Shown here piece after piece: positions 17,362-26,208 of a DNA stretch of 64,000 bases. The DNA lies in contig NC_013192.1 in the NCBI RefSeq assembly GCF_000023905.1, positions 2,108,001-2,172,000 of the forward strand, written 5' to 3'. Within the stretch, counting starts at the first letter, position 1; each line of letters opens with the position of its first letter. The notes under the pieces are model-generated. The model worked only from the letters and a program-made list of their open reading frames with translations. It made no database searches and was not told the DNA's origin. Origin of the DNA: Leptotrichia buccalis C-1013-b (lineage in GTDB: Bacteria > Fusobacteriota > Fusobacteriia > Fusobacteriales > Leptotrichiaceae). The position numbers were made by a program, and so were the translations under genes.

Positions 17362-18293
17362 TAAAATCTAAATATTTATACATAACATTTATTTCTATAT
17401 TTTACGATACTTTAATAGTCTATTTACTACAGTCAAAATTTATAAAAATTACTCCAATAAAGCCAAAATTATAAAATTTTGTTATTATTCTAAGGTAATC
17501 ATTATATTCCAAACCTCTATATCCAGTAATTATAATTAATTAACTTTAAAATCATCTAATTTTCTTCAAAATATTTTCAAAATCAGTTAGATATAAGTTT
17601 CTATTCTTTTGTAAATTCTTTAAATTTTCAACATTACTAATTTTTCTAAACTACTAAACTACCTTTTGTATCTTTTTTCAATAAAATTAATTCCTTCTAT
17701 CCTACTATCCTACTAATTATTTCATATATAATAACAAATATTAAATATATTGTCAACTATTAAAATTTATTAAGACAAAGTAAAATACAAGTAAAATATG
17801 TAAATATGAAAAAAAAACTATTACTATTAAATTTATTTAAATATTGCTAGTTTAATTTTATACAAATTTAGAAACTTGAATATATCTTATTTTTCAATGC
17901 TATCACTTTTAGTTTAATTACAATTTTATTTTTATTATTAAATTAAATTTTTTAATGTTTCTTTTAACATATGATTTTTAGGACTTTATACAATATTATA
18001 ATTTGTTTCTTAATTTTATTTTAACATTAAAAACAAAAATAATTCTTTTAATATTCATATTTCATAAAGATTAACAAAAAATAAAATATACTCTAAAAAA
18101 TCCCAAAATAATATGCTACAATTACTTCACTAAATTTATTTTTTTAATAAAATTTAAAATTAATTTATTTTAAATTATTGTATAGGAGAGTGATAAATCT
18201 ATGTCATAGTGATGCTTTATATATTTTTTAAAATCAAAATTGATAATATTATTAAATAATAAAAAACAAGAAATAAAAGGAGGAACAATATTT
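17362..18293. other. Gene-free A+T-rich gap with a long imperfect hairpin
   Basis: No credible ORF with a ribosome-binding site is seen in this stretch of more than 900 bp. It is extremely A+T-rich. A nested hairpin spans 17448-17499: CAAAATT/AATTTTG with a 4-nt loop (17464-17481), flanked by AATAA/TTATT and ATTAC/GTAAT. Near 17695-17716 the pentamer-like unit CCTACTAT repeats. The region probably holds the promoters of the aromatic operon (minus) and the 18294 gene (plus), and perhaps a leader RNA. No T-box core sequence was found on either strand. Confidence 0.5.
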
Positions 18294-18671
18294 ATGAAAG
18301 AAAATAATGAAAGTTTTATTCGTTTTACAAATACAGACAATATAGAAGGAATAAATCAGGAAATGCAGAGAATTTTTCAGTTAAAAGACGGGGAAACTGA
18401 AGAAAAGAATATTGAAAAAATACAATTTGATAATCTAAAATTTGGAATTTATTTTTCAAAATGTAAAAAAAATAGCGAGAAAGTATTGGTTGTAAAAAAT
18501 AAAAAGAAAGTAAGATGTGGAAATTATTTTATAAATGGGAGAAAAAAGGAATTTTATAGTGATTTGTACTTTTTAGTATTTCATCAAGAAGAAAAAGATA
18601 GAAATATAATTTTTGAAAATTTAATTGAGAAAATTTTAGGAATAATTAGAATTAAAGATACAATTCTATGA
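18294..18671 (+). CDS. Uncharacterised small protein, paralogue of the gene at 50167-50541
   Basis: A 125-residue protein of a family I do not recognise. The start at 18294 is chosen from AAAGGAGG at 18276-18283; an in-frame TTG at 18240 has no such site. It is clearly homologous over its whole length to the 124-residue product at 50167-50541: both contain KxQFDNLKFGIYFSK, CGNYFING, DLYFLV and a C-terminal FExLIEKILxII helix. No signal peptide or membrane segment. The alternating beta/Lys-rich character suggests a small single-domain intracellular protein. It stands alone between long non-coding gaps. Confidence 0.75.
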   Translation: MKENNESFIRFTNTDNIEGINQEMQRIFQLKDGETEEKNIEKIQFDNLKFGIYFSKCKKNSEKVLVVKNKKKVRCGNYFINGRKKEFYSDLYFLVFHQEEKDRNIIFENLIEKILGIIRIKDTIL

Positions 18672-18754
18672 TTTGACTTCTCGAATTTATAGGACTGGAT
18701 AATATTAGGATTTTAGTCATATCTGTATTTTTGAAGTTAGATAATTAACAAAAA

Positions 18755-18778
18755 ACTCCCGCTTATAGAAGTGGGAGT
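18755..18778 (-). terminator. Intrinsic terminator for the yqeK-rnr-smpB direction
   Basis: A 10-bp stem, ACTCCCGCTT (18755-18764) with AAGTGGGAGT (18769-18778), four-base loop ATAG. On the minus strand it is followed by six T; on the plus strand the following sequence is only moderately T-rich. It can end minus-strand transcripts from smpB and may also weakly end the 18294 gene. Confidence 0.8.
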
Positions 18779-18792
18779 AGTTTATTTATCTA

Positions 18793-18942
18793 GGGCATGT
18801 CTGAAAACTCTTCAAATGATGAATTTTTAACAAATTTTTCCAAAATCAAAAATAATAAACACTGCTTTTATCGTGATTTGTATAATTTATAAAATCAAAA
18901 AAACATTAAATATAACATAGATTTTGAGTTTTCAGACACGGC
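18793..18942. mobile_element. MITE-like non-coding derivative of the IS5 element
   Basis: A 150-bp element with ends GGGCATGTCTGAAAACTC (left) and the complement of GGCCGTGTCTGAAAACTC (right), nearly matching the termini of the complete IS at 10836-11780. It is flanked on both sides by TA. The right arm resembles the IS terminus for about 40 bp. The interior has no ORF, so it could move only with transposase supplied by the full element. Confidence 0.8.
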
Positions 18943-19056
18943 CTAAACAAAATACGTATAATTTTGGTTTTGGCATAGTAAAAATTTATTTTCAAAATTT
19001 TAGAATCGGTTAGTTTTCATTCATTCTGTTAAAAAAAATTTAAATATGCTCTAGAA

Positions 19057-19515
19057 TTATCGAGAAAATTTACCAAAATTTTTCTGAACTTTTTTCATAT
19101 CTCTTTCAATATCTTTCCTTTTCAACGACTCTCTCTTATCGTGCATCTTTTTACCTTTTGCAAGCCCTATTTCCATTTTTACAAGCCTTTGCTTTGTATA
19201 AACTGAAATCGGAACAATAGTATATCCCTGTTCCTTAATTTTTTCGCTCCATTTTTTTATTTCACGTCTATTCAAAAGTAATTTTCTCACACGAGATTCT
19301 GCTACATTGTTGATATTTCCAAATTCATAAGGTGTAATATGCATATTCATTACAAAAACTTCATCCCGTATAATTCTTATAAAACTTTCTTTTATGCTGA
19401 CTTTTCCAGCTTTTACCGATTTTACTTCCGTTCCCACAAGCTCAATACCCGCTTCCAGCTTATCTTCTATGAAGTAATCATGAAAAGCCTTTTTATTTCT
19501 GGCTAATACTGGCAT
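19057..19515 (-). CDS. smpB: SsrA-binding protein SmpB
   Basis: 152-residue partner of tmRNA in ribosome rescue. Signatures: N-terminal NKKAFHDYFIEDKLEAGIEL.. type start, GTEVKSVKAGKVSIKESF, and the basic C-terminal tail with GLAKGKKMHDKRE followed by the RDMKK helix. It follows rnr by 26 bp, and RNase R degrades tmRNA-tagged messages, so the pairing is functional. The ssrA RNA gene itself is not in the window. Confidence 0.96.
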   Translation of the reverse strand: MPVLARNKKAFHDYFIEDKLEAGIELVGTEVKSVKAGKVSIKESFIRIIRDEVFVMNMHITPYEFGNINNVAESRVRKLLLNRREIKKWSEKIKEQGYTIVPISVYTKQRLVKMEIGLAKGKKMHDKRESLKRKDIERDMKKVQKNFGKFSR

Positions 19516-19541
19516 TTTCCCTCCTTTTGCTATTTTATTTT

Positions 19542-21827
19542 TTATTCTTCTTCAATTTCGTCAATTTTTACTTTTTCTTCTACATAAGGTATAACCTCAA
19601 TTTCCATTTTTGCATAACTTGCACTTACAATGCTTACTTTCATTGTGCTTCCCATAGTGTAGGACTCATTATTTCTTTTATCCACAATTTTAAAGTTTTC
19701 CTCATCATAAATAAAGTTATCACGTGCTGTTGTAACATTGTAAACCACTTCTATGTGATTTTCCAGCTCCATAAATATTTTATTTTTATTCATTCCGCTA
19801 AGTCTAGCAATATAAACTTGTCCAATTTTATCCTGCATATATTCAATTAACTTGATTTTTACACTGTCTTCTTCCAGTTTATCCGCTACTCTTTCAGTTC
19901 TCGAAATACTTGAGGCAATCGCTTCAAAATTAGCTCCATATTTAGCCTTTTCCTTTTCATTCATAAATTTTTCAATCGAACGTCCAAGCATTCTGTGAAC
20001 AATTAAGTCAGAATAACGACGTATCGGTGATGTAAAGTGCAAATAATATTTAGAAGCAAGACCAAAATGTCCCAGATTTTTGTTGGCATATCTTGCACGC
20101 TGCATTGCCCGTAAAATTAATTTGTGAATCAGGTAGCCTTCTGGCAGTCCTGTCGTTCTTTCTATAATATTCTGAAATTTACCAGGATGTATTTCTTCCA
20201 ATCCTTTTAGAGAATATCCAAATTTTATCAAAGTTTCATTCAATGCCTGAACTTTCGCCTTGTCAGGATCTTCGTGGACTCTGTAAATTGCTGGAATTTC
20301 TTCCCAGAAAAGTTTTTCGGCCACAGTTTCATTTGCAATAACCATAAAATCTTCAATAATTCTTTCTGCTTCCCCTCTAGAACGCAATACGATGTCCTTT
20401 ACGGCTTTATTCTCATCTAAGACTACCTTTATCTCAGGTAATTCAAAATCAATGCTCCCACGTCTCTTTTTGTTGTTTCTGATGATTTTAGATAGCTCCA
20501 GCATATTTTTTAGCATTTCATCAATTTTTCTATATTTGTCATAAAGAACTTTGTATTCTTCAGATTCTTCATTTTTTTCCAAAATTGTATTTACATTTTC
20601 GTAAGTCATTCGGTATTTGGATTTTATAACCGACTTATAAAAATCATTTTTCACAACCTTACCTCTTTTGTCCAAATCCATTTCTACGGTAAAAGTTAGC
20701 TTATCCTCATTCGGATTAAGTGAACAAAGATTATTTGACAATTTTCGTGGCAACATTGGAATTACCCTGTCTACAAGATAAATCGAGTTCCCACGTTTTA
20801 ACGCATCCATATCAAGTTCTGTATTTTCTCTTACATAATAAGAAACATCGGCAATACTTACAAAAAGTTTATACCCATCTTCTGTTTTTTCCACATAAAC
20901 CGCATCATCCAAATCTTTCGCATCAGAGCCGTCAATTGTAATAATATCAAGATGTCGCAAATCTTTCCGATTTTTTAGCTCATCTGAAATATCTTCATCA
21001 ATTTTGTCCAGTTCCTGTAACACTTCATTTGGAAATTTCTCCTCAATTCCTTCATTCAGAAGTAATGATGAAATAAGAGCTTCTGTGTCTTTAGGGCTGC
21101 CCAGAATACTCACAATTGCACCTTCAGGCTTTCTTTCCTCATCTCCCCAAAAATCCACTTTTACAGCGACTAAATCTCCAGTTTTTGCTCCTCTTATTAA
21201 TTTTTTAGGAATATAAATATCCTTTGGGGAATTTCTTGGACGCACAAAGCCAAAACTCAAATTATTCTCAAAAACTCCAACGATAACATTGCGGTTTCTT
21301 TTTATAACTTTATAGACTTCACCTTCACGTTTTTTAGTTCCATCTGAACTTTGCTTCAAAATACGTACCAGAACCGTATCCCCGTTCATAGCTGTATTTA
21401 AATAGGCTCCTGGAATAAAGACGCTAGCTTCTCCATTAATATCAAGAAATCCAAAATTTCCGCTAGAAATAGAAATTTCACCCTTCACAAACCCTTCCTT
21501 CTCAGGCAAGGTATATCTTCCATTTCTTTTCAAATAAATGTCGCCACTTTCTTCCCACGCATTCAAAAGCTGCTTATACATTTTCCGTTTTTTCTGGCTC
21601 CATTCAAGAAGCTGCAATATTTCCTGAAAAGTAAACTCGTACTCGGCTAGAACTTGTCGTAAATATTTTAATTCCTGCTCTTCTTTAAGTTCCATCTTTT
21701 GAGTTTTCTGATTTTCCTTTTTAGCATTATAATTTTTTCCGCTAAATTTTTTTTCTTTATGAAAATTTTTATAATTATTTTCACTGTTTTTATCTTTATG
21801 TTTTTCTTTCTTTTTTTTATTTCCCAT
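19542..21827 (-). CDS. rnr: Ribonuclease R
   Basis: 761-residue 3'-5' exoribonuclease of the RNB family. Order: a lysine-rich N-terminal tail (about 50 residues), winged-helix/cold-shock OB domains (VFIPGAYLNTAMNGDTVLVR), the catalytic RNB domain with ITIDGSDAKDLDDAVY, and a C-terminal S1 domain. The lysine-rich tail is at the N-terminus, whereas in E. coli RNase R the long basic tail is C-terminal. The start ATG at 21827 follows GAGGTGG. It forms an operon with yqeK upstream and smpB downstream. Confidence 0.95.
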   Translation of the reverse strand: MGNKKKKEKHKDKNSENNYKNFHKEKKFSGKNYNAKKENQKTQKMELKEEQELKYLRQVLAEYEFTFQEILQLLEWSQKKRKMYKQLLNAWEESGDIYLKRNGRYTLPEKEGFVKGEISISSGNFGFLDINGEASVFIPGAYLNTAMNGDTVLVRILKQSSDGTKKREGEVYKVIKRNRNVIVGVFENNLSFGFVRPRNSPKDIYIPKKLIRGAKTGDLVAVKVDFWGDEERKPEGAIVSILGSPKDTEALISSLLLNEGIEEKFPNEVLQELDKIDEDISDELKNRKDLRHLDIITIDGSDAKDLDDAVYVEKTEDGYKLFVSIADVSYYVRENTELDMDALKRGNSIYLVDRVIPMLPRKLSNNLCSLNPNEDKLTFTVEMDLDKRGKVVKNDFYKSVIKSKYRMTYENVNTILEKNEESEEYKVLYDKYRKIDEMLKNMLELSKIIRNNKKRRGSIDFELPEIKVVLDENKAVKDIVLRSRGEAERIIEDFMVIANETVAEKLFWEEIPAIYRVHEDPDKAKVQALNETLIKFGYSLKGLEEIHPGKFQNIIERTTGLPEGYLIHKLILRAMQRARYANKNLGHFGLASKYYLHFTSPIRRYSDLIVHRMLGRSIEKFMNEKEKAKYGANFEAIASSISRTERVADKLEEDSVKIKLIEYMQDKIGQVYIARLSGMNKNKIFMELENHIEVVYNVTTARDNFIYDEENFKIVDKRNNESYTMGSTMKVSIVSASYAKMEIEVIPYVEEKVKIDEIEEE

Positions 21828-21918
21828 ATTCCACCTCTTGTTTTTTCCGAACTATAAAATTATCAAATAAATTTTTAGATTGAGTTCTATTTTTCTTTTT
21901 TATTTTCTTTCTAAAAAT

Positions 21919-22497
21919 TTAAATTTGATTAGCTATCAATGAATTTCGAAATTTTATAACATTTGGATGAATAATCGAATCTTTTGAAAGTAAATATTTC
22001 AATTTTTCTTCAATTTCAAATTTTATCGCCTTGTCCAAATCTATTTTAGCCAAATCTCTAGCAGTTTCCACACCTTCCCAGCTTCTCGCCTCTTCAATTG
22101 CATCAGCAAGATAGACTATTTTTGCAAGAGTGCTCATATTTTCACTTCCGATTGTATGATATTTCACACCATCTAGAATTTCCTCATCATCAATTCCAAA
22201 TAATTCATAATTTTGACGTACAAATTCCGCTCCTGCAAATCCATGCAAAACTGCTGTAGATTTTGACATTTTATCTTCCACTTCAGGATATTTTCCCTTC
22301 GTCAAGTCAATCATAACTGACAAATCAAAAAATTTTGCCACATCATGAAGCCAAGCCGAAGCTTCCACTTTTTCCACAGGTGCGTTATATATTTGTGCCA
22401 ATTCTACAGCACATTTTACAACTCTTTCCACATGATTGTATCTTTTTTCATCCAAATAACTTCTTACATTTTTCTTTATTTTCTTTATATCTATCAT
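21919..22497 (-). CDS. yqeK: HD-domain Ap4A hydrolase, YqeK family
   Basis: 192-residue HD phosphohydrolase of the YqeK type, which splits symmetrical diadenosine tetraphosphate. Metal ligands are visible in RYNHVERVV, the WLHDVAKFF pair, and VLHGFAGAEF / KYHTIGSENM. First gene of the minus-strand yqeK-rnr-smpB run, divergent from infA. Confidence 0.9.
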   Translation of the reverse strand: MIDIKKIKKNVRSYLDEKRYNHVERVVKCAVELAQIYNAPVEKVEASAWLHDVAKFFDLSVMIDLTKGKYPEVEDKMSKSTAVLHGFAGAEFVRQNYELFGIDDEEILDGVKYHTIGSENMSTLAKIVYLADAIEEARSWEGVETARDLAKIDLDKAIKFEIEEKLKYLLSKDSIIHPNVIKFRNSLIANQI

Positions 22498-22607
22498 AGT
22501 TTTCCCCTTACTTAAAAATAAATATCTGTATCAGTGCTATTATTATACTACACCGTAGAAAAAAAGACAAGAAAGGTATTTGGGGGAAACAGATAAAAAT
22601 AAAACAA

Positions 22608-22636
22608 TTGACAAAATAGGATAAATACTGTATTAT
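22608..22636 (+). promoter_or_regulatory. Sigma-70-type promoter P1 for the infA/alpha operon
   Basis: TTGACA at 22608-22613, a 17-bp spacer and TATTAT at 22631-22636, about 120 bp before infA. A second candidate follows at 22703-22731. Confidence 0.7.
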
Positions 22637-22702
22637 GATAGGGTAAATAAAGAAATGTAGTTATTTTTTAGTAATTTGATGAAAATTAAATATTGAAAAA
22701 AC

Positions 22703-22731
22703 TGGACATTTATTTACTTTTTTGTTATAAT
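22703..22731 (+). promoter_or_regulatory. Sigma-70-type promoter P2 for infA
   Basis: TGGACA at 22703-22708, a 17-bp spacer and a perfect TATAAT at 22726-22731, leaving a leader of only about 18 nt before the infA ATG. Confidence 0.6.
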
Positions 22732-22755
22732 AGAAAGGATCCGAGGTGATTATTT

Positions 22756-22974
22756 ATGGCAAAACAGGATGTTCTTGAGCTGGAAGGTGAAATCATTGAA
22801 GCATTACCAAATGCGATGTTTCAAGTAAGGCTTGAAAATGGACACGAAGTTTTAGGACATATCTCAGGAAAAATGAGAATGAACTATATAAAAATTTTAC
22901 CAGGGGATAAAGTTACAGTGGAGGTCTCTCCATATGACTTATCAAGAGGTAGAATTGTATATAGAAAAAAATAA
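22756..22974 (+). CDS. infA: Translation initiation factor IF-1
   Basis: 72 residues, the family's usual length, with an S1-like OB fold: [38 protein letters not shown] and [27 protein letters not shown] precedes the ATG. It leads the alpha operon here; the secY-adk-map genes that often precede infA are not adjacent. Confidence 0.98.
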   Translation: MAKQDVLELEGEIIEALPNAMFQVRLENGHEVLGHISGKMRMNYIKILPGDKVTVEVSPYDLSRGRIVYRKK

Positions 22975-22995
22975 CAGTTGGAAGGAGGGTTTTTA

Positions 22996-23109
22996 GTGAA
23001 AGTAAAAGCTTCAGTAAAACCTATTTGTGACAAATGTAAAATCGTTAAACGTCACGGAAAAGTAAGAGTAATATGCGAAAACCCTAAACACAAACAAATA
23101 CAAGGATAA
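22996..23109 (+). CDS. rpmJ: 50S ribosomal protein L36
   Basis: A 37-residue gene with a GTG start at 22996 and GGAGG upstream. The product begins [17 protein letters not shown] and contains CxxC, a later Cys and a His in the CENPKHKQ end, so it is the zinc-binding form of L36. It lies 21 bp after infA, its usual place. Confidence 0.97.
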   Translation: MKVKASVKPICDKCKIVKRHGKVRVICENPKHKQIQG

Positions 23110-23314
23110 TTTTAAAATATTTTTTATTTTAAAAAACAGATTAATAAACCTAAAAACATTTTTATTAAAATATGTTATAGATAAAAAACAAAATACTATG
23201 GATATTGAAATAAAGATTGTAAAGGTATGTTTAGCTGTAGGGCTTATTCCTTATATTGTTTATGTGAGGGCATATTGAAGAAGATTAAAAATATCAAAAC
23301 GAGGAGGAAAAAAT
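23110..23314 (+). promoter_or_regulatory. Leader region between rpmJ and rpsM
   Basis: About 205 bp without an ORF, unusually long for a gap inside this otherwise tight operon (later gaps are 28-60 bp). It includes a less A+T-rich part near 23230-23275. In many bacteria ribosomal protein S4 represses this operon through a leader pseudoknot upstream of rpsM; this gap is the natural place for such a site, but I could not trace a specific fold. An internal promoter is the alternative. Confidence 0.35.
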
Positions 23315-23680
23315 TTGGCTAGAATAGCAGGAGTAGATATTCCAAGAAATAAAAGAGTAGAAGTTTCTTTGACTTACATTTTTGGAATTGGTAGAAGCAC
23401 TTCAAACAAAATTTTAGGAGCAACTGGTATCGACAGAGATACAAGAGTAAAAGATTTGACAGAAGAACAAGTAGCAAAATTAAGAGCTGCCGTGGAAGAG
23501 TACAAAATTGAAGGTGAGTTAAGAAAAGAAATTAGACTTAACATCAAACGTCTACTTGACATTAAGAGTTACAGAGGATTAAGACATAGAAATGGATTAC
23601 CTGTAAGAGGACAAAAAACTAAAACAAATGCAAGAACTAGAAAAGGGCCAGTTAGAATGGCAATTGCTAAGAAAAAATAA
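23315..23680 (+). CDS. rpsM: 30S ribosomal protein S13
   Basis: 121 residues starting from TTG at 23315 with GAGGAGG upstream. Typical sequence: [45 protein letters not shown] and a basic C-terminal tail. Confidence 0.98.
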   Translation: MARIAGVDIPRNKRVEVSLTYIFGIGRSTSNKILGATGIDRDTRVKDLTEEQVAKLRAAVEEYKIEGELRKEIRLNIKRLLDIKSYRGLRHRNGLPVRGQKTKTNARTRKGPVRMAIAKKK

Positions 23681-23711
23681 TAGACTATTAAGTTAAAGGA
23701 GGAAACCGTAA

Positions 23712-24101
23712 GTGGCAAAAAGACCAGCAACTTCAAAAAAGAAAAAATTAAAAAATATTCCTAATGGAATCGCATATATACATTCTACTTTTAATAATAC
23801 TGTTGTTACTATAACAGATTCAGAAGGTAAAGTAGTAATCTGGAAATCAGGAGGGACTTCAGGGTTCAAAGGAACTAAAAAAGGAACTCCATTCGCAGCT
23901 CAAATAGCGGCTGAACAAGCAGCTCAAGTTGCAATTGAAAACGGAATGAAACAAATCGAAATCAAAATAAAAGGACCTGGATCTGGAAGAGAAGCTTCTA
24001 TAAGATCAATACAGGCTACTGGATTAGAAGTAACAAGAATAGTTGATATAACTCCAGTACCTCATAATGGTGCAAGACCACCTAAAAAGAGAAGACCGTA
24101 A
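23712..24101 (+). CDS. rpsK: 30S ribosomal protein S11
   Basis: 129 residues from a GTG start with AGGAGG upstream. Seen are [46 protein letters not shown] and the C-terminal [17 protein letters not shown]. Confidence 0.98.
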   Translation: MAKRPATSKKKKLKNIPNGIAYIHSTFNNTVVTITDSEGKVVIWKSGGTSGFKGTKKGTPFAAQIAAEQAAQVAIENGMKQIEIKIKGPGSGREASIRSIQATGLEVTRIVDITPVPHNGARPPKKRRP

Positions 24102-24129
24102 TTTTATAAACTAAGGAGGAAAAAGATAA

Positions 24130-24717
24130 ATGGCAAGAGATAGACAGCCTGTGTTAAAAAGATGTAGAAATCTTGGTTTAGATCCTATTGTTTTAGGGGT
24201 AAACAAAAAATCAAATAGAAATATTAGACCAAATGCAAATAGAAAATTAACTGAATACGGAACACAACAAAGAGAAAAACAAAAAGTAAAATTCGTTTAT
24301 GGAGTAATGGAAAAACAATTCTATAAATTATACGAAGAAGCAACAAGAAAAGAAGGAGTAACAGGGGAACTTTTACTTCAATATCTTGAAAGAAGATTAG
24401 ATAACGTAATTTACAGATTAGGATTTGGTGCTACAAGAAGACAAGCAAGACAAATCGTAAGTCATGGACATATTTTAATTAATGGAAAAAGAGTAAACAT
24501 TGCATCATACAGAGTAAAGCAAGGTGATGTAATTACAGTTAAGGAAGATTCTAAAGAATTAGCTTTAATTAAAGAATCTGTTGGACAAAAAACAGTTCCA
24601 GGATGGTTATCACTTGAAGAAGGAGCTTTGACAGCTAAAGTGTTAGAAAATCCAGGAAGAGATGCAGTTGACTTTGAAGTTGACGAAGCGATGATTATCG
24701 AGTTCTACTCTAGATAA
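24130..24717 (+). CDS. rpsD: 30S ribosomal protein S4
   Basis: 195 residues with RRLDNVIYRLGFGATRRQA (S4 RNA-binding domain) and GHILINGKRVNIAS. The N-terminal part lacks the four-cysteine zinc cluster, so this is the C-minus type. S4 is the usual autoregulator of the alpha operon. AAGGAGG precedes the ATG. Confidence 0.98.
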   Translation: MARDRQPVLKRCRNLGLDPIVLGVNKKSNRNIRPNANRKLTEYGTQQREKQKVKFVYGVMEKQFYKLYEEATRKEGVTGELLLQYLERRLDNVIYRLGFGATRRQARQIVSHGHILINGKRVNIASYRVKQGDVITVKEDSKELALIKESVGQKTVPGWLSLEEGALTAKVLENPGRDAVDFEVDEAMIIEFYSR

Positions 24718-24747
24718 TAATATTTTAATCGGAGGAGATGAATTAGC

Positions 24748-25722
24748 TTGTTAAATATTGAAAAAATAGCTAAAAATGTAAGATTAACTGAAGAAAAAGA
24801 AGATAATTATACAGCAAAGTACACACTAGAGCCTCTGTATAGAGGATATGGAAATACTATTGGAAATGCACTTAGAAGAATATTGTTATCATCAATTCCA
24901 GGAACTGCAATAAAAGGAATTAAAATTGAAGGTGTATTAAATGAATTTTCTACAATAGAAGGTGTAAAAGAAGCAGTTACAGATATTATTTTAAATGTGA
25001 AGGAAATAGTAGTTGAATCTGACGAGCCTGGTGAAAAGAAAATGACGCTTTCAGTAAAAGGACCAGCTGTAATTACAGCAGCAGATATTCATGTAGAACC
25101 TGGATTAAAAATTATAAATCCTGAACAAGTTATTATGACTGTTACAACTGATAAACAAATTGACATAGAATTTCTTGTTGATTCTGGAGAAGGATTTGTA
25201 GTTTCTGATGAAATTAATACTGATGGATGGCCAATAGGATATTTAGCAGTTGATGCGATTTATACACCTATCAAAAGAGTAAACTATAGTGTTGAAGATA
25301 CAATGGTTGGACGTGTTACAAATTATGACAAGTTAATTTTAGAAATTGCAACAGATGGAAGTATCGAAATAAAAGATGCTTTATCTTATGCAGTAGAATT
25401 ATTGACTTGGCATTTAGAGCCATTTACAAATATTGGAAACAGTATGAGTAAATACCGAGATAGTGAAGATGAATTAACAGTAACAGCTGAAGAAAATGAA
25501 AATAATATTGAAGATATGAAAATAGAAGAATTAGACTTTACAGTACGTTCTTATAACTGCTTGAAAAAAGCGGGAGTAAATACAATTTCAGATTTAACTT
25601 CAATGACTTATAATGAATTATTGAAAATTAAGAATTTAGGGAAAAAATCACTAAATGAAATTATCGATAAAATGAAAGAACTTGGTTATGATTTAGGCGA
25701 TACTTCGAGTAACGATGAATAA
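24748..25722 (+). CDS. rpoA: RNA polymerase alpha subunit
   Basis: 324 residues from a TTG start with GGAGGAG upstream. The N-terminal assembly domain (GYGNTIGNALRRILLSSIPG, then a VRLTEEKEDN-type start) is followed by an acidic linker near 245-265 and the C-terminal DNA/activator-binding domain (ELDFTVRSYNCLKKAGV, LGKKSLNEI). The complete alphaCTD means UP-element and activator contacts are available. Confidence 0.98.
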   Translation: MLNIEKIAKNVRLTEEKEDNYTAKYTLEPLYRGYGNTIGNALRRILLSSIPGTAIKGIKIEGVLNEFSTIEGVKEAVTDIILNVKEIVVESDEPGEKKMTLSVKGPAVITAADIHVEPGLKIINPEQVIMTVTTDKQIDIEFLVDSGEGFVVSDEINTDGWPIGYLAVDAIYTPIKRVNYSVEDTMVGRVTNYDKLILEIATDGSIEIKDALSYAVELLTWHLEPFTNIGNSMSKYRDSEDELTVTAEENENNIEDMKIEELDFTVRSYNCLKKAGVNTISDLTSMTYNELLKIKNLGKKSLNEIIDKMKELGYDLGDTSSNDE

Positions 25723-25781
25723 TCAAGATAAATAAAATATTTAAACTAGACTTAAAATAAAATTCTAAATGAGGAGGGAAA

Positions 25782-26156
25782 ATGAATCATAATAAATCAT
25801 ACAGAAAATTAGGTAGAAGAACTGATCACAGATTAGCTATGCTTAAAAATATGACAATTTCTTTAGTGGAACATGAGCAAATTGAAACAACTGTAACACG
25901 TGCTAAAGAATTAAGAAAATTCGCTGAAAAAGCAATTACTTTAGGGAAAAAATATAATAATTCAACTGATGCGGCAAGAAGAGTGCATTTGAGAAGACAG
26001 GCTTTCGCATTTTTAAGAAACGAAGGAGCAGTTGCAAAAATCTTTAATGAAATTGCACCTAAATACGCTGAAAGAAATGGTGGTTACACAAGAATCATCA
26101 AAACTGATGTTAGACGTGGAGATTCAGCTGAATTGGCAATTATTGAATTAGTATAA
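25782..26156 (+). CDS. rplQ: 50S ribosomal protein L17
   Basis: 124 residues: [33 protein letters not shown] and [20 protein letters not shown]. Last gene of the alpha operon, 60 bp after rpoA and followed by a terminator. Confidence 0.98.
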   Translation: MNHNKSYRKLGRRTDHRLAMLKNMTISLVEHEQIETTVTRAKELRKFAEKAITLGKKYNNSTDAARRVHLRRQAFAFLRNEGAVAKIFNEIAPKYAERNGGYTRIIKTDVRRGDSAELAIIELV

Positions 26157-26173
26157 TATTTTATAAATATCTG

Positions 26174-26208
26174 AAAGGCATAGGTTTTATTACTTATGTC
26201 CTTTTTTA
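26174..26208 (+). terminator. Intrinsic terminator of the alpha ribosomal operon
   Basis: AAAGGCATAGGT at 26174 pairs with ACTTATGTCCTTT (one bulge, one G-T pair), followed by a T run from 26203. Located about 20 nt after rplQ. Confidence 0.75.

Noticed and set aside
17695-17720. Possible CRISPR-like repeat (CCTACTATCCTACTA)
   Set aside because: Only a short low-complexity duplication without regularly spaced repeats; no CRISPR array was seen anywhere in the window.
17362-17760. T-box riboswitch before the aromatic operon
   Set aside because: The terminator position suggested it, but the conserved T-box core (GGGTGGNACCGCG-like) is absent on the minus strand and the region has almost no G+C-rich segment.
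19057-19515. A tmRNA (ssrA) gene near smpB
   Set aside because: The flanking gaps contain only a terminator and the MITE; no tRNA-like ends or tag ORF were found. No tRNA or rRNA gene was recognised in the window.
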